A stretch of 52,945 nucleotides of DNA, taken from Candidatus Poribacteria bacterium (GTDB lineage: Bacteria > Poribacteria > WGA-4E > WGA-3G). Shown piece after piece: positions 33,583-42,478 of this stretch. The notes under the pieces were generated by a model. That model was not told the DNA's origin. It saw only the letters and a list, made by a program, of their open reading frames with translations, and did no database searches. How positions within the stretch are numbered: the stretch's first letter is position 1; every line of letters starts with the position of its first letter. The DNA is taken from the NCBI GenBank assembly GCA_003635185.1, contig PYJA01000100.1, positions 1 through 52,945 on the forward strand, in the 5' to 3' direction. The translations under genes and the position numbers were made by a program.

Positions 33583-35403
33583 ATGATCACAGTACCATAT
33601 CCCCAAGATCACGTTTTCTATAACAATCGCGGTATTGATTACGGTGAAAGAGGTGAGTACGATCTTGCCATCAAAGATTTTGACAAAGCAATTGATCTCA
33701 AACCAGACTATGAGTTAGCCTATAACAATCGTGGTGCTGTCTATCGCAGCAAAGGTGATCACGATTTAGCTATAGAAGATTGCAACAAAGCCATACAACT
33801 AAAACCCGATTATGCCGAACCCTATTGCAATCGCGGTGCTGTTTACCGCAACAAAGGTGAGATTGACCGTGCCATTAAAGACTATGACAAGGCGATAAAA
33901 CTAAAACCAAGTTTTGTTGAGGCGTATTATAATCGTGGTCTTGCTTACCATGAAAAGGGTGAATTAGATCTTGCCATCAAAGACTATAGCAAAGCTATAG
34001 AACTGGATCCAGAACTTGTTCATCCCTATATTAATCGTGGCAATGCCTACCGTCAAAAACGCTATTTTGATAAAGCTATTGAAGACTGTGACAAGGCAAT
34101 AAAATTAAACCCAAAACTTGGGCTTGCATATTACATCCGCGGTGAGGTGTGGTTAAATCTTAAAGAATGGGATGAAGCGCGGTCAGACTTAAAAGTTGCT
34201 AAAGACATGGGAGTTGATATCGTTGCAGCGTTTCATAACGCTTATAGAGACATTGCAACGTTTGAGCGGAGAAATGACGTGAAGATGCCGAAAGACATCG
34301 TTGAAATGCTGACGCAATACCCAGTAAATCCTTTTACCACAACGCAAAAGATTGTGACTCATGATGGGAAAACCCAAGAATCCGCTGCGGTATTAGAACT
34401 ATTAGAAAAATTCCGAAATGCAGGAAAACAATTGCGCGAATATCTTCAAGTACCCTCTTCGCGTGGAATTACCACAGGATATAACGAAGCGTTTATCGTC
34501 CACCGTGAGACACGAGATACACTTATTGCCGAACACCCATCATCAGCAGATATATTAAAGCCGTTCCTCATGGCGCGCGACATTCAACGTTGGCGTGTGA
34601 AACCGACAGACGAGTCACGAAGAGATATCCAAGATAAATGGCTTATCTGGACACACCAAGGCATAGACATCAATGCTTATCCAGCTATCAAGAAACACTT
34701 GGAAAAGTCCCGTGACGCACTGGAAAAGAGGTCAGGAAAGCAGGAATGGTATGAGCTCCAAACAGTACCGAAGGGAACAGATACATGTGAACAACCAAAG
34801 TGCATCTATCCTGATTTAGCAAGTGCTACTGCGTTTGCTTATGATGATGAAGGTTACTATGTAGGAAGTCCCGCAACTCTTTTACCTACAAGCGAATTGT
34901 GGATTCTTGGTGTGCTGAATACCAGAGCAGTTTCATGGTTTTATGCGCGGACTGCCCCACAGATTCGGGGGCCGTTTTTAAAATTCACGTCTCGATATGT
35001 CTCACAAATTCCGATTCCTGATATGGAACATGAGCAGCGGACACTTATTCACAAAATTGTTGAATATATTCTCTATCTCAAGAAACAACCTACGGTAAAC
35101 AGTAAAGATTTAAAATACGCCAGCGACGCTGTGATGGTAGGATATTTCGGTAATATCCTTAACGGATTAGTCTATGAACTCTATTTACCTGATGAACTCC
35201 ATCGGGGTGACAAACACTTTTTCCAACCGCTATTCGACGAGCAATTACCGAAACTTGAAAAGATCCAAGAACAGGGAGTTGACGAAATGCACACATTTCG
35301 GGATATCTTTGAGCGATTATGTGATAAGCATCATCCAGTTGCAAGAAATCTTTTCTTTTTAGACGGTGTTAAACCTATTCGTATCATTGAGAGTAAAGCA
35401 TGA
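33583..35403 (+). CDS. TPR protein fused to a TaqI-like DNA-specificity domain without methylase
   Basis: This 606-aa protein has about six N-terminal TPR units (residues 10-205, NNRGAVYRSKGDHDLAIEDC pattern), then a linker domain (AAFHNAYRDIATFERRNDVK, MPKDIVEML). Residues about 325-480 resemble the C-terminal target-recognition domain of type IIG/TaqI-like enzymes: FLMARDIQRW, KWLIWTHQGIDINAYPAIK, YVGSPATLLPTSELWILGVL, NTRAVSWFY and YVSQIPIPD. The methylase motifs I and IV and any nuclease are absent. A GGAGAAAAG site precedes the ATG. The ATPase gene that follows overlaps by ATGA, so the two are tightly coupled. A DNA-recognition subunit with a protein-binding scaffold is inferred. It could also be a remnant of a restriction enzyme, but it is intact and in a clean operon. 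Confidence 0.7.
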   Translation: MITVPYPQDHVFYNNRGIDYGERGEYDLAIKDFDKAIDLKPDYELAYNNRGAVYRSKGDHDLAIEDCNKAIQLKPDYAEPYCNRGAVYRNKGEIDRAIKDYDKAIKLKPSFVEAYYNRGLAYHEKGELDLAIKDYSKAIELDPELVHPYINRGNAYRQKRYFDKAIEDCDKAIKLNPKLGLAYYIRGEVWLNLKEWDEARSDLKVAKDMGVDIVAAFHNAYRDIATFERRNDVKMPKDIVEMLTQYPVNPFTTTQKIVTHDGKTQESAAVLELLEKFRNAGKQLREYLQVPSSRGITTGYNEAFIVHRETRDTLIAEHPSSADILKPFLMARDIQRWRVKPTDESRRDIQDKWLIWTHQGIDINAYPAIKKHLEKSRDALEKRSGKQEWYELQTVPKGTDTCEQPKCIYPDLASATAFAYDDEGYYVGSPATLLPTSELWILGVLNTRAVSWFYARTAPQIRGPFLKFTSRYVSQIPIPDMEHEQRTLIHKIVEYILYLKKQPTVNSKDLKYASDAVMVGYFGNILNGLVYELYLPDELHRGDKHFFQPLFDEQLPKLEKIQEQGVDEMHTFRDIFERLCDKHHPVARNLFFLDGVKPIRIIESKA

Positions 35404-36815
35404 GAATTACCAAAATTGAGATTAGAAATTTTAGGGCTTTTCCCGGCAGCTATCATATTAATCTGCGTAAAGCAGGAAAAAATCTGTTAGTTTATGGTGA
35501 AAATGGTAGTGGAAAAACATCCTTGTATCAGGCATTAAAATTCTTTCTGGAATCCAGTGAAGGATCTCACCGATTCAAAGAGCATCAGAACATTTTTATT
35601 ACAAACGATGATGGACACATCAAACTGCATCTCCGTGCAAATCCAGGGGCAAATGAGCAGGTTTATGAATGGTCCCAAAACGTTAGAGAAACGAATGATG
35701 CACTAATTATTGAAGCATCAAAGGCAAAAGGGTTCCTTGACTATAAAAATTTGCTGGAAACGCATTATGTCCATCGTGAAGAAGAAAACGTGAATGTCTT
35801 CAAATTGTTAGTGGATAATCTTCTGGTCAACACCGTCAATCCTGTAACAAATCGAACGCTTGGTGAAGAATGGAAAAGCGTCCAACAGAAGCCGCGTCCG
35901 CGCCGAAACGCCAAAACGAAAATCGCAGAATTGGAAACAGAAATAGAAACCTTCAACGGTGAATTAAAACGTAGATTGGAAATACTGCAAGCGAAAACAT
36001 CCGAAATTCTCCAAAAATTTGGATACAACGTTACGCTCAACTTAGATTTTCAAGGGGTAACATACAACCAAGACGAAAAGACACTCGATAATCAGAAAAT
36101 TTCCTTAAATGTTGAATTCTTTGACCGTGACATTCCTGCACATCACCGCTTTCTAAACGAAGCAAAGTTGTCGGCAATTGCTATTGCTATCTACTTTTCA
36201 TCAATCCTAATCCAGCCAGAAAGCGGTCTGAAAATCCTTGCATTAGATGACGTACTAATCGGTTTAGACATGTCAAATCGTCTCCCAGTTCTCGATATCT
36301 TAGAAGCATATTTTGCAGATTACCAAATCTTTCTGACAACTTATGATAAGGCGTGGTACGAGATTGTCAAACAGCGGACATCCCATGGTGGAAAGTGGAA
36401 ATCCGTTGAATTCTATTTTCGGCAAACCGATGAATATGAAATTCCTGTCTATGTTGAAGATAAGGCATATCTTGACAAGGCGAAAGAATATCTTGAAGTG
36501 AACGACTATAAAGCATGTGCGATTTATTTACGCACAGCGTTTGAAATGATAATTGAGGAGTTTTGTGAGAGTAAACATCTACCTGTTAAGTATCGCCGCG
36601 ACCCCAGCAAACAGGATTCTCAGGATTTCTGGGATGCAATTAAAATTGAAAATCAGACAGCTACTTTGTTAAGCCAAGGTCTCATCAACGATATTGAGTT
36701 ATATCGGAGTCGTATTCTAAACCCGCTTAGCCATGCTACCATTGCCAACATACCAAAAAAAGAAATTGAGGATACAATTGAAGCAGTAGAACGCCTTAAA
36801 ACTGCATTAGGATAG
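35400..36815 (+). CDS. RecF/SMC-like ATPase with HEPN-like C-terminal domain
   Basis: 471 aa. The N-terminus is an ABC-type SMC/RecF ATPase head: KIEIRNFRAFPG, Walker A GENGSGKT at residues 33-40, a short coiled coil near 175-205, a signature-like helix LNEAKLSAIAIAIYFSSIL, Walker B LKILALDDVLIGLD, and FLTTYDK at the H-loop position. The C-terminal 120 residues form a helical domain (AKEYLEVNDYKACAIYLRTA) ending in RILNPLSHA. R438 and H445 give the R-x6-H spacing of HEPN ribonucleases. The ATG overlaps the stop of the TPR/specificity gene. The plan resembles ATPase-nuclease defence proteins such as RloC or PrrC in outline only; RNase activity is inferred. Confidence 0.7.
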   Translation: MRITKIEIRNFRAFPGSYHINLRKAGKNLLVYGENGSGKTSLYQALKFFLESSEGSHRFKEHQNIFITNDDGHIKLHLRANPGANEQVYEWSQNVRETNDALIIEASKAKGFLDYKNLLETHYVHREEENVNVFKLLVDNLLVNTVNPVTNRTLGEEWKSVQQKPRPRRNAKTKIAELETEIETFNGELKRRLEILQAKTSEILQKFGYNVTLNLDFQGVTYNQDEKTLDNQKISLNVEFFDRDIPAHHRFLNEAKLSAIAIAIYFSSILIQPESGLKILALDDVLIGLDMSNRLPVLDILEAYFADYQIFLTTYDKAWYEIVKQRTSHGGKWKSVEFYFRQTDEYEIPVYVEDKAYLDKAKEYLEVNDYKACAIYLRTAFEMIIEEFCESKHLPVKYRRDPSKQDSQDFWDAIKIENQTATLLSQGLINDIELYRSRILNPLSHATIANIPKKEIEDTIEAVERLKTALG

Positions 36816-36882
36816 CGCAAAGTGGCGGATTCAATGCTTGAACTAACCACCGAATAAACTGTAATTTCCAAAGGAGGATTTC

Positions 36883-37452
36883 ATGGACGTAAAAGACGCA
36901 ATACTTTCAAGACGAACCATTTTTAAATTCAAACAGGAACCCGTGCCAAACGATGTAATTGAACAAATCTTCAGTTACGGGATATGGGCACCGAACCATC
37001 ATGTCACCGAGCCGTGGCGGTTTACCGTCCTCGGTGAAAAAACGAAGTTGACTCTTGCACAACGTTACCGAGAAATTAAGATGGAGGACACACCAGACCA
37101 CGTGGATGCGGAGAATCTGGCAAAGATAGGCGAATTGGCTTACGAGAAATTTATGTCCAAGCCAACGATTATTGCTGTGTCCTGCATACAAGATGGTGAC
37201 GAACAACGGCAACGTGAAGATTACGCCGCTGCCTGTTGTGCAATGCAGAACGTTCAGCTTGCTGCGTGGGATGCAGGGGTCGGCATGCAGTGGAGCACTG
37301 GTAGAATCACAATGGAAGAAAAGACCTATCAGTTGCTTGGGATAGATTCATCGCAGGAATATATCATCGGTTTTTTCTATACCGGTTATCCTGCAGAGAT
37401 AAAGGAACCGAAACGTAAACCCGCAGCGGAGTTTATCCGTTGGGTGGCCTAA
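36883..37452 (+). CDS. Nitroreductase family protein
   Basis: The 189-aa FMN-dependent oxidoreductase has the family start AILSRRTIFKFKQEPVP, APNHHVTEPWRFTVL for FMN phosphate contact, and the AAACCAMQNVQLAAWDAGVGMQWSTG segment, ending GFFYTGYPAE. It would reduce nitro groups, quinones or similar compounds with NAD(P)H. A strong AAAGGAGG site lies before the ATG. It converges with the amidohydrolase gene. Confidence 0.9.
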   Translation: MDVKDAILSRRTIFKFKQEPVPNDVIEQIFSYGIWAPNHHVTEPWRFTVLGEKTKLTLAQRYREIKMEDTPDHVDAENLAKIGELAYEKFMSKPTIIAVSCIQDGDEQRQREDYAAACCAMQNVQLAAWDAGVGMQWSTGRITMEEKTYQLLGIDSSQEYIIGFFYTGYPAEIKEPKRKPAAEFIRWVA

Positions 37453-37462
37453 ACCGAAGATG

Positions 37463-37490
37463 CACAAACTGGAAAGTTTATGCTACATTT
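37463..37490. repeat. Copy of the CACAAACT-GGAA-AGTTTGTG hairpin repeat
   Basis: CACAAACTGGAAAGTTTATG then CTACATTT matches 22076-22103 with one base change. The stem-loop lies between the convergent nitroreductase and amidohydrolase genes, where it could act as a terminator. It also encodes the last residues and stop codon of the amidohydrolase. Confidence 0.6.
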
Positions 37491-38338
37491 AACTGATATG
37501 CTGCTTTAGCATTTTGCCAGAAGAATTTTGCCTTGACTTCATCGCCTTTCGGACTGAAGTAGTCGTCAACAATTTTTTGTACGACTTTATACTGTGCGAA
37601 ACGTTCAGATACAGGCCAGTTGCTTCCATAGATCAGTCTATCTTCACCAAATGCTTTCCATAAAACATCTATTGTTGGGGTGTAGTAGGCGACATCTTCG
37701 GGAGCAGGCGTTTGTCCTGTATGTTCCGCTAAACCCGATACCTTGCAGTAAACATTCGGATAGCGCGCAACTTCTTGGATTGCTGAAACCCACGCTGCAT
37801 CAGGGGGATTACCATCAACCCGAACGCCAGCGATATGGTTAATCACAACCCGCATTTTCGCCGACCCGGACTGTCGGCAGCAAGTATGTTCAACCAAGGC
37901 AGGCACGTTCCGCAGCGCATCAGGGTTGATAAGGAGGTCTAAGGTCAGTTCCTTTTCTGCCAATTTCTCAATATTCTTCATGAAGTCCTTATCACCAATT
38001 GACTGCAGGTGGCCTCCGCCAAGTCGTATCCCTCGGAAAAGCGGATTAGCAGAAAATCGATTGAGATTATCTGCAAAATCGGCATCGTTTGGGTTTAAAT
38101 TGCCAACGAACCCGACAATAAACGGTTCATTTGATGCAAGGTCAAGAATCCACTGGTTGTCTTCAACCCACTTGCTTGCCTCAACGACTACAGTTCCCGT
38201 TACGCCTTCAGGCACAGCAAGTTTCTTATAGTCATCTGGCATAACGGTGCGGTAGAGTAGTTCATCATTGGGGTTTGGCCACGGCACACCTTCTGAGCGT
38301 GTCGGGTCATAAAAATGTGTATGTGTATCAATAATCAT
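37478..38338 (-). CDS. Amidohydrolase family protein (TIM-barrel, fuconolactonase-like)
   Basis: 286 aa, starting MIIDTHTHFYDPTRSEGVPW with the metal-binding H-x-H pattern typical of amidohydrolase_2 proteins. Further family features are RGIRLGGGHLQ, VVINHIAGV (metal-binding histidine), VYCKVSGLAEH and LIYGSNWPVSE (active-site aspartate replaced by asparagine in this reading of the GSNWP motif, which is common in this subfamily). Members hydrolyse lactones such as fuconolactone. ATG 38338 is chosen for its GAGGAG site six bases upstream. The 3' end runs into a dispersed repeat at 37463-37490. Confidence 0.85.
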   Translation of the reverse strand: MIIDTHTHFYDPTRSEGVPWPNPNDELLYRTVMPDDYKKLAVPEGVTGTVVVEASKWVEDNQWILDLASNEPFIVGFVGNLNPNDADFADNLNRFSANPLFRGIRLGGGHLQSIGDKDFMKNIEKLAEKELTLDLLINPDALRNVPALVEHTCCRQSGSAKMRVVINHIAGVRVDGNPPDAAWVSAIQEVARYPNVYCKVSGLAEHTGQTPAPEDVAYYTPTIDVLWKAFGEDRLIYGSNWPVSERFAQYKVVQKIVDDYFSPKGDEVKAKFFWQNAKAAYQLNVA

Positions 38339-39232
38339 CAATACTCCTCTAAAATTGTAAGGAAACCGGACCGCTTTTCCCACCTGATAAGGGGGACAAG
38401 GGGGTTACCAAGTGTTTCAACGCTGCTATTCATTCTACTGCTAACCTGTTTTCTGTATGGATGTCCTGCTCCCGATGAAGCGCAACAGCAGCGGAGAGAA
38501 CTCCAGCGCGAAGCTTTAAAACTTGAAATGGGACAAGAACTCAATCCGATTGATCCGGAAGGACATGTTGCGTTAGGAAAAATCTATCGTCAATTGAGAG
38601 AACATGAGAAGGCAATAGAATCCTTTCAAGCAGCACTTTCGCTTGACGACAAACATCAGCATGCATATAACAATTTGGGTTTAGTTTATATTGATCTCCG
38701 CCTATTTCTCCTCGCGATAGATATGTTTCAAGCAGCTCTGGAAATTGCACCAGAAAATCCCGCCTTTTATAATAATCTTGGTTACGCTTACGATCAGTCG
38801 GACAGATTTGCCGAAGCATTGGAGGCTTACCGCAATGCCTTAGATGCCGACCCAGCGTTTGTAGATACTCATTACAACCTTGCGGATGCCTATCTAAACC
38901 GAGAATCATATCAGGAGGCTATTCAGTCCTACAAAGCAGGAATAGAACTTGATGGAGGTGACGCGACAGTCTATTTTAACCTTGGGCTTGCATACCAAGA
39001 AACCGATGAACTGCTCAATGCTATCCGAGCCTATGAAAAGGGTGTATCTCTGGATGCTGATGAAGTAGAAGCTTATTATCGCCTTGCGCTGGCATATCAG
39101 AAAAAAAGCGATCACGTCATGATGCACCGCTATTTAGATACGTTTCTTGAAAAGGCTGAAGGTATAGCCCGATTTGAAAAACAATATCTTACTGCTAAAC
39201 GGTTGCGTCAACAAACATCGGGAGATAGGTAA
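38315..39232 (+). CDS. TPR lipoprotein with a disturbed N-terminus
   Basis: Residues from about 35 on read as a lipoprotein signal (STLLFILLLTCFLYGC, lipobox LYGC) followed by a Q/E-rich linker and five to six TPR units (HEKAIESFQAALSLDDKHQH, AYNNLGLVY pattern). The only ATG in frame before the signal is at 38315, inside the divergent amidohydrolase 5' end. The segment between them contains GATAAGGGGGACAAGGGGGT, a fragment of the G-tract repeat, read as IRGTRGLP. The true start may be a non-ATG codon close to the signal, or the original start was displaced by the repeat. A membrane-anchored TPR scaffold is the likely product. Confidence 0.7.
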   Translation: MCMCINNHQYSSKIVRKPDRFSHLIRGTRGLPSVSTLLFILLLTCFLYGCPAPDEAQQQRRELQREALKLEMGQELNPIDPEGHVALGKIYRQLREHEKAIESFQAALSLDDKHQHAYNNLGLVYIDLRLFLLAIDMFQAALEIAPENPAFYNNLGYAYDQSDRFAEALEAYRNALDADPAFVDTHYNLADAYLNRESYQEAIQSYKAGIELDGGDATVYFNLGLAYQETDELLNAIRAYEKGVSLDADEVEAYYRLALAYQKKSDHVMMHRYLDTFLEKAEGIARFEKQYLTAKRLRQQTSGDR

Positions 39233-39255
39233 ACCTACGCAATGAGCTTTACAAG

Positions 39256-40749
39256 CTAAAGAATATACCTGCTCAAATCTTGATCCTTAACGATTTCTGC
39301 CAATTCACCTCTGACATAATCCGCATCAACAGTAACGCTCTTCTCCTCAAGATCAGGGGCATCAAAAAATAGATTTTCAAACAGTTTTTCCATAATGGTG
39401 TGTAGACGCCGGGCACCGATATCTTCCACAGATTCGTTCACCTGAAACGCAAGCGCAGCGATTTCGTCAATTGCATCTTCCGTAATATCTGCTTCTATTC
39501 CTTCTGTCTGCAGGAGTGCCGTATACTGTTTAACTAAAGCGTTTTTCGGTTCCGTCAAAATAGACTGAAAGTCGCTTTTGTTTAGGCTTTTGAGTTCAAC
39601 ACGGATAGGAAACCGCCCTTGAAGTTCAGGAATGAGGTCTGATGGATTAGAGACATGAAAAGCCCCCGCAGCGATGAACAAAATGTGATGTGTCCGCACC
39701 GCACCATATTTCGTTGTGACGGTGCTTCCTTCAATGATCGGCAGAATATCGCGTTGCACACCTTCGCGTGATACGTCCGGCCCCTGCCGAGATTCGCGCC
39801 CCGCAATTTTATCAATTTCATCCAAAAAGACGATCCCAGAGTTTTCAACACGTTCAATCGCTTCGCTGATGACAGTATCCATATCAATTAGTTTTTCCGC
39901 TTCCTCTTGCATCAGAATTTGTCGTGCTTCGGACACTTTCACCCGCCGTTTTTTTGTCTGGTCCGGGAGAATGCTGCTGAACATATCTTTAAAATTAATG
40001 TCCATCTCCTCAATACCACCCGGCGAAAATATCTCAACAAACGGCATACTTCTACTTTTCATGTTGATTTCAACGTCTTTGTCTTCGAATTTACCATCTT
40101 TCAATTGCTGCCGTAATTTTTCACGCGTCTTGAGGTGTCGTTCGCGCTGTCTCTCTAAAGCTTCGTTTTGCTCATCAGTTGTGTCTACTAAATCAAACGG
40201 AAATGGAATATCGTCCTCATCTATATCCATATCATCTATTTCATCATCTATATCAAGGTCATCGGGGGGTTCTTGATTGCGCGGATTTTTTAAAGACCGA
40301 GGCATCGGGAATAAGCTATCTAATAAACGTTCTTCGGCTAATTCTAATGCTGCTTCTTCAACAGAGACCGTCTGTTCTGCTTTCACTCTGCTGACTGAAA
40401 GTTCCGTCAGATCGCGAATCATTGATTCAACATCACGCCCAACGTAACCGATTTCCGTATATTTAGATGCTTCGACTTTGATAAACGGCGCATCAACAAG
40501 GCGCGCAAGTCGACGTGCAATTTCTGTTTTACCCACACCTGTTGAGCCGATCATGATGATATTTTTCGGTGCAACTTCATCTTGCATATCGTCCGCAAGC
40601 ATCTGCCGACGGGCGCGATTACGCAGCGCAATCGCAACGCTCCGTTTCGCTTCAAACTGCCCAATAATATACTTATCAAGCTCTTCAACAATTTGCCGTG
40701 GCGTTAGCGCGTCTGCTAAGATTTTTGTTTCAACAGTTGATTTCTCCAA
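39256..40749 (-). CDS. hslU: ATP-dependent protease ATPase subunit HslU
   Basis: 497-aa AAA+ unfoldase: [21 protein letters not shown], Walker A GSTGVGKT, the pore motif GYVGRD, Walker [14 protein letters not shown] and a C-terminal tail DLSRYIL that docks into HslV. It feeds substrates to the HslV protease encoded upstream. The start is TTG 40749, five bases after an AGGAGG site. It is longer than the usual 440-460 aa, mainly because of an acidic stretch in the I-domain ([18 protein letters not shown]). The gap to hslV is 68 bases. Confidence 0.97.
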   Translation of the reverse strand: MEKSTVETKILADALTPRQIVEELDKYIIGQFEAKRSVAIALRNRARRQMLADDMQDEVAPKNIIMIGSTGVGKTEIARRLARLVDAPFIKVEASKYTEIGYVGRDVESMIRDLTELSVSRVKAEQTVSVEEAALELAEERLLDSLFPMPRSLKNPRNQEPPDDLDIDDEIDDMDIDEDDIPFPFDLVDTTDEQNEALERQRERHLKTREKLRQQLKDGKFEDKDVEINMKSRSMPFVEIFSPGGIEEMDINFKDMFSSILPDQTKKRRVKVSEARQILMQEEAEKLIDMDTVISEAIERVENSGIVFLDEIDKIAGRESRQGPDVSREGVQRDILPIIEGSTVTTKYGAVRTHHILFIAAGAFHVSNPSDLIPELQGRFPIRVELKSLNKSDFQSILTEPKNALVKQYTALLQTEGIEADITEDAIDEIAALAFQVNESVEDIGARRLHTIMEKLFENLFFDAPDLEEKSVTVDADYVRGELAEIVKDQDLSRYIL

Positions 40750-40817
40750 TGTAACCTCCTAAAAGATGGTGGCACACGCCTCTGTGCCGCAACCAAAATA
40801 ACAGAAATTTGAGTATT

Positions 40818-41378
40818 CTATTCTTCAGTTTCAATTGATTCAATTTCAATCTGCGCGTTTGTGTAGATGCAGATTTCACTTGTAATTTTTAATGCTTCAG
40901 CGACAACTTCAGCGGCGGTCAGCTTTGAGTATTTGAGTAGTGCTCGGGAAGCAGAAAGCGCAATAGAACCACCTGAACCGATAGCAAGAATGTCGTCGTC
41001 AGGAATGATGAGATCGCCGTTACCAGAAATCAGATAGCTATCCTTTTCATTGATCGCTATCATCAAAGCGTCCGTACGTCTAAGAATGCGATCACTACGC
41101 CAATCCCTTGCGAGTTCTACCGAAGCTTTCTGCAGGTTGCCTCGGTACTGTTCCAATTTCTTCTCTAAGTTTTCATAGAGAGTGAGGGCATCTGAAGCAG
41201 AACCAGCAAACCCGATAAGAACGCTATCCTGATAAATCTTACGAATTTTACGAGCACTGTGTTTAATAGCAGTATCGCCTAACGTAACCTGACCGTCCCC
41301 GCCAATAGCGATTTGCCCGTTTCGGCGCACCGCCAATATCGTTGTTGAACGTATCCTATTCTTTTCAAGTAAGTCCAT
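40818..41378 (-). CDS. hslV: ATP-dependent protease subunit HslV
   Basis: 186-aa N-terminal nucleophile hydrolase. After a short propeptide (MDLLEKNRIRS) the mature protein starts with threonine in TTILAVRRNGQIAIGGDGQV, and the family segments RKIYQDSVLIGFAGSASDAL and ILAIGSGGSIALSAS follow. It forms the proteolytic core of HslUV. ATG 41378 is chosen because AGGAAGAG lies just before it; a GTG at 41393 would overlap that site. Followed by hslU in the usual order. Confidence 0.96.
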   Translation of the reverse strand: MDLLEKNRIRSTTILAVRRNGQIAIGGDGQVTLGDTAIKHSARKIRKIYQDSVLIGFAGSASDALTLYENLEKKLEQYRGNLQKASVELARDWRSDRILRRTDALMIAINEKDSYLISGNGDLIIPDDDILAIGSGGSIALSASRALLKYSKLTAAEVVAEALKITSEICIYTNAQIEIESIETEE

Positions 41379-41418
41379 GTCTCTTCCTAACACTAATAGA
41401 CTTTTTCAAGCCAGAATT

Positions 41419-41662
41419 TTATAGCAAAAACCGAAAATATATGGACATCTCAATGAACAACAATCCTGACACGCTCTCGCTGGCGAGGTTTCCTAACCTC
41501 GCCAATGTCCAGGCAATTGTGGTTTTTATAGTGAACATTGAAATAATAATGCAAAGTCTCTGTAGGAGCGATCTCCGAATCGCGACTTAACTCAGTGATA
41601 GTCGGGAATCAGAGTTCCCTCCTACATCTCAAAATGTCCTGTTAATTCTAAAGTTTACTATA
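41419..41662. repeat. Composite palindromic repeat element between hslV and a membrane protein gene
   Basis: This 357-base gap has no gene. Its ends are related in inverted orientation: TTATAGCAAAAACCGAAAAT...GGACATCTCA on the left and, complemented, TATAGTAAACTTT...GGACATTTTG on the right. Inside are a perfect 10-bp stem (TGGCGAGGTT 41481-41490, AACCTCGCCA 41495-41504) and a 26-bp imperfect inverted repeat (TGTAGGAGCGATCTC from 41561, its partner ending CCTCCTACA at 41626). This looks like a nest of non-autonomous elements. Confidence 0.5.
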
Positions 41663-41735
41663 CTATAAAAGGATTATATTTACACCCGCACGCCTAATCT
41701 GTGATTTGTCAAACGTTAATTATCCTACTTTTGCT

Positions 41736-42431
41736 TTATAGCCGCCAAAAGATCAGAAAACTCGAAAACATCACTATTCCCATGAAAAGCCCACACCGTA
41801 TTCCAGCTATCAATGCATGTTGCTTGCGGTGAAAGTAGTAAGGACATAGGGTATAGATAAACAAAAATGTAATCGGTATGAAGATCGGCACTGATGCGAT
41901 ATTCGGAATATTATCAACGCGTAAGGCATTCCATTCCCATAATTCTTTTCCTAATCCGTAAAAAACGACACTTCCGATTGCCGCTATTAACCCGGTTATC
42001 CCTGAAGCAGCGAAACGGTGCAGACCGAACATTTCAAGCCGATGGTAACAGTAAACGGCTAATGTCCCGAAAAGTCCCCAAGTCATTATCAGGCCAATAG
42101 GTGTCGTTACATTTATCCCAAAATCGTAACTGGTGTAGACGATAAATTGCAATTTCCTTGAAAATAACCAGTCCATCGGCAGGTATGTTGCTGTAGCTGC
42201 CGATCCAAATAAAACACTATGGAATAGTAGCTGGGACGATTCATCTTCAACGGTGTTTCGATTTAATTGAATGAGATAACCGAACCATCCGATTGCAAAT
42301 AATAAATTTGGGTAAAGCCACCAAATAGCTCCAATTCCAAACGACCTGATCGGTAATAAAAACAGTAATAAGAACGTTAAAAATGTGGTAAAGACTACAG
42401 TAAGGACGGCTCTATCTGTTTTAATACTCAT
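41736..42431 (-). CDS. Multi-pass membrane protein of unknown function
   Basis: 231 aa with about seven hydrophobic helices (around residues 8-27, 32-53, 70-86, 100-125, 138-158, 178-197 and 207-229). Aromatic residues are frequent at helix ends (WWLYPNLLFAIGWFGYL, TYLPMDWLF). I recognise no catalytic motif; a lipid- or carotenoid-metabolism type membrane protein is conceivable but unsupported. The ATG has a weak AAAG site. It lies 47 bases downstream of the ArsA-type ATPase gene on the same strand and is probably co-transcribed with it. Confidence 0.75.
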   Translation of the reverse strand: MSIKTDRAVLTVVFTTFLTFLLLFLLPIRSFGIGAIWWLYPNLLFAIGWFGYLIQLNRNTVEDESSQLLFHSVLFGSAATATYLPMDWLFSRKLQFIVYTSYDFGINVTTPIGLIMTWGLFGTLAVYCYHRLEMFGLHRFAASGITGLIAAIGSVVFYGLGKELWEWNALRVDNIPNIASVPIFIPITFLFIYTLCPYYFHRKQHALIAGIRCGLFMGIVMFSSFLIFWRL

Positions 42432-42478
42432 TTTGTTCTTTAAAGGCGCAATTTGAGACGTGTAACTTTACAAAAAGT

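Noticed and set aside
32500..34200. Regular 102-base periodicity read as a DNA repeat array
   Set aside because: It is the coding periodicity of 34-residue TPR units in two adjacent genes.
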